Source: Cellvibrionales bacterium UBA2034 (GTDB taxonomy: Bacteria; Pseudomonadota; Gammaproteobacteria; Pseudomonadales; UBA7239). Taken from it: a stretch of 7,614 bases of DNA. The stretch lies in the NCBI GenBank assembly GCA_002333095.1, contig DDBK01000048.1, positions 670 to 8,283 of the forward strand. Reading direction: 5' to 3'. Positions 6,554 through 7,614 of the stretch are shown one piece after another; the first letter of the stretch is position 1; the number at the start of each line of letters is the position of its first letter. Under the pieces are notes generated by a model. That model made no database searches, had not been told where the DNA came from, and was given only the letters and a program-made list of their open reading frames with translations. The translations under genes were made by a program, and so were the position numbers.

Positions 6554-7575
6554 TCAAACCTTACGCGTGGATCAATTGCCGCTACGCAAAGATCCGAGAG
6601 TATATTGCCGATCAGAAATAATACCGATGATATGACCAGAAGCCCCATAACAACCGGGTAGTCACGTTCTACCAGTGACTCATAGCCCAGCAAACCCATG
6701 CCATCAATATTGAATATGGTTTCAACCAGAAATGATCCAGCCAGTATGATGGAAATGCCCTGGCCAAATGATGTGGCCAGGGGAATGAGGCTGTTACGCA
6801 GCGCGTGGCGAAAAACAGCCTGGCGAAACGACAATCCTTTGGCCATTGCAGTACGCACATAATCACTGGCCAGATTATCCAGCAAGCTGTTTTTCATGAT
6901 CATTGTCATAACAGCAAAACTGCCGACCATATAGGTAGCTATTGGCAAAACAGCGTGTTCAAAAATGTCACGCAATTTTTCCATGGTGTTGAAGTCATCA
7001 AAATCGTCACTGGCAAACCCACCCAGGGGAAACACTTCCCAGTGTGAAGCAAAGAGCGCGATCAGGATGATGCCGAGTACGTAATTTGGTATGGCAAATC
7101 CGAGAAAAACCAGCGCGGAACTGGCATGATCAAAGTTGCTGTTATGGCGCAAGGCTTTTGCAATGCCCAGCGGGATGCAAACCAGATAAGTCAGTATCAA
7201 CGTGATGCCGCCATAAAAAAGCGACAGGGGCATGCGTGAAACAACGGTGCTCCAGACAGGTTCGTTGTAACGGGTGGAATAGCCCAGATCCAGGTGCACA
7301 ACGCGCCATAACCACTGGCCGTAACTGACCAATACGGGTTTATCAAAACCGTAATAGGCTTTTAAGTCGGCCAGTTGTTCTTCCGAGAGTGTGCTGTTAT
7401 TGGTATTGCTCCGTTGCATGCTGTGACCACTGTCTGCACTGGCCAATTGTGTCTCTACAATCAACCGTTCAATCGGGCCGCCGGGCACAAATCGGGTCAG
7501 CGTAAAAACCAGCAGGGTGATGCCAAGCAGTGTCGGGATTGTCAGCAGCAAGCGGCGCAGTATATAGCGTGTCAC
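6550..7575 (-). CDS. yejB: Peptide ABC importer permease, YejB/NppB type
   Basis: This 341-residue inner-membrane permease of the DppB/OppB group begins MTRYILRRLLLTIPTLLGIT, with a first membrane segment at about 9-30 followed by FVPGGPIE, the family's characteristic N-terminus. A periplasmic region (about 31-115) contains YYGFDKPVLVSYGQWL and LDLGYSTRYNEPVW. Further membrane segments lie at about 118-140, 153-176, 207-228, 264-286 and 308-331. The EAA loop is DYVRTAMAKGLSFRQAVFRHALRN (238-261). The C-terminus AAIDPRVRFE is also typical. Length is normal for the family. The start is GTG at 7575: an in-frame TGA lies 12 codons upstream and no ATG lies between, while AAGG about 11 bases upstream may be its ribosome site. 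Its start overlaps the stop of a possible upstream reading frame, and its stop overlaps the yejE start, so it is probably not the first gene of the operon. Confidence 0.94.
   Translation of the reverse strand: MTRYILRRLLLTIPTLLGITLLVFTLTRFVPGGPIERLIVETQLASADSGHSMQRSNTNNSTLSEEQLADLKAYYGFDKPVLVSYGQWLWRVVHLDLGYSTRYNEPVWSTVVSRMPLSLFYGGITLILTYLVCIPLGIAKALRHNSNFDHASSALVFLGFAIPNYVLGIILIALFASHWEVFPLGGFASDDFDDFNTMEKLRDIFEHAVLPIATYMVGSFAVMTMIMKNSLLDNLASDYVRTAMAKGLSFRQAVFRHALRNSLIPLATSFGQGISIILAGSFLVETIFNIDGMGLLGYESLVERDYPVVMGLLVISSVLFLIGNILSDLCVAAIDPRVRFE
6558..6563 (-). promoter_or_regulatory. Ribosome binding site deciding the yejE start
   Basis: TAAGGT on the minus strand lies inside the 3' end of yejB. 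Its spacing is 7 bases to the ATG at 6550 and 4 bases to the GTG at 6553, so the ATG is better placed. Either way the difference is one residue. Confidence 0.5.
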
Positions 7576-7614
7576 TGGCGTAACTGCCTTGCATGGGTGG
7601 GATGCATGTCAGTG
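7572..7614 (-). CDS. Possible 3' end of an upstream operon gene
   Basis: One minus-strand frame is open from the window edge and reads TDMHPTHARQLRQ before a TGA that overlaps the yejB GTG as GTGA. The same 4-base join is used between yejB and yejE, so this is a plausible C-terminus of an upstream gene. In Yej/Npp operons the gene before the first permease usually encodes a solute-binding protein, so a second binding protein would be the natural guess. Only 13 residues are visible, an open frame this short is expected by chance, and no family can be read from it. Confidence 0.35.
   Translation of the reverse strand, partial: TDMHPTHARQLRQ

Overview
The window looks like a chromosomal segment of a Gram-negative gammaproteobacterium with roughly balanced G+C (judged by eye). 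This rests on protein resemblance: a DusA-type dihydrouridine synthase, a DUF2062 membrane protein of the proteobacterial type, and a Yej/Npp-type peptide ABC importer. A relative of the Pseudomonadales/Cellvibrionales is a reasonable guess, but genus cannot be fixed from the sequence alone. Every gene is on the minus strand, and no gene-free stretch exceeds about 120 bases.

Read in the direction of transcription (high to low coordinates), the window opens with 42 bases that may be the 3' end of an unseen gene. A tightly packed transporter operon follows: inner-membrane permease YejB (7575-6550), permease YejE (6553-5495), a lipoprotein solute-binding protein of the YejA/SBP_bac_5 type (5495-3633) and a double-domain ATPase YejF (3611-1971). 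Ten bases after yejF comes an alpha/beta-hydrolase with an aspartate nucleophile, of the epoxide hydrolase/haloalkane dehalogenase type (1960-935). The possible upstream gene and the two permease genes are joined by 4-base stop/start overlaps, and yejE meets the SBP gene by a 1-base overlap. The operon promoter lies outside the window. After an 86-base gap comes a DUF2062 membrane protein (848-276). The last item is a 5' fragment of dusA (155-1), which probably has its own promoter in the 120-base gap before it.

The binding protein, two permeases and ATPase make a complete ABC importer for oligopeptides and peptide-conjugated compounds. By homology, E. coli YejABEF takes up microcin C and P. 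aeruginosa NppA1A2BCD takes up peptidyl-nucleoside antibiotics. The binding-protein gene sits between the second permease and the ATPase, not ahead of the permeases. The protein carries a lipobox with Asp at +2, suggesting inner-membrane tethering. The closely linked hydrolase may act on an imported compound, but that is inference. I saw no CRISPR array, insertion sequence, phage gene, tRNA or rRNA, and nothing that clearly amounts to a wholly new system. The most interesting points are the operon order, the lipoprotein binding protein and the linked hydrolase.
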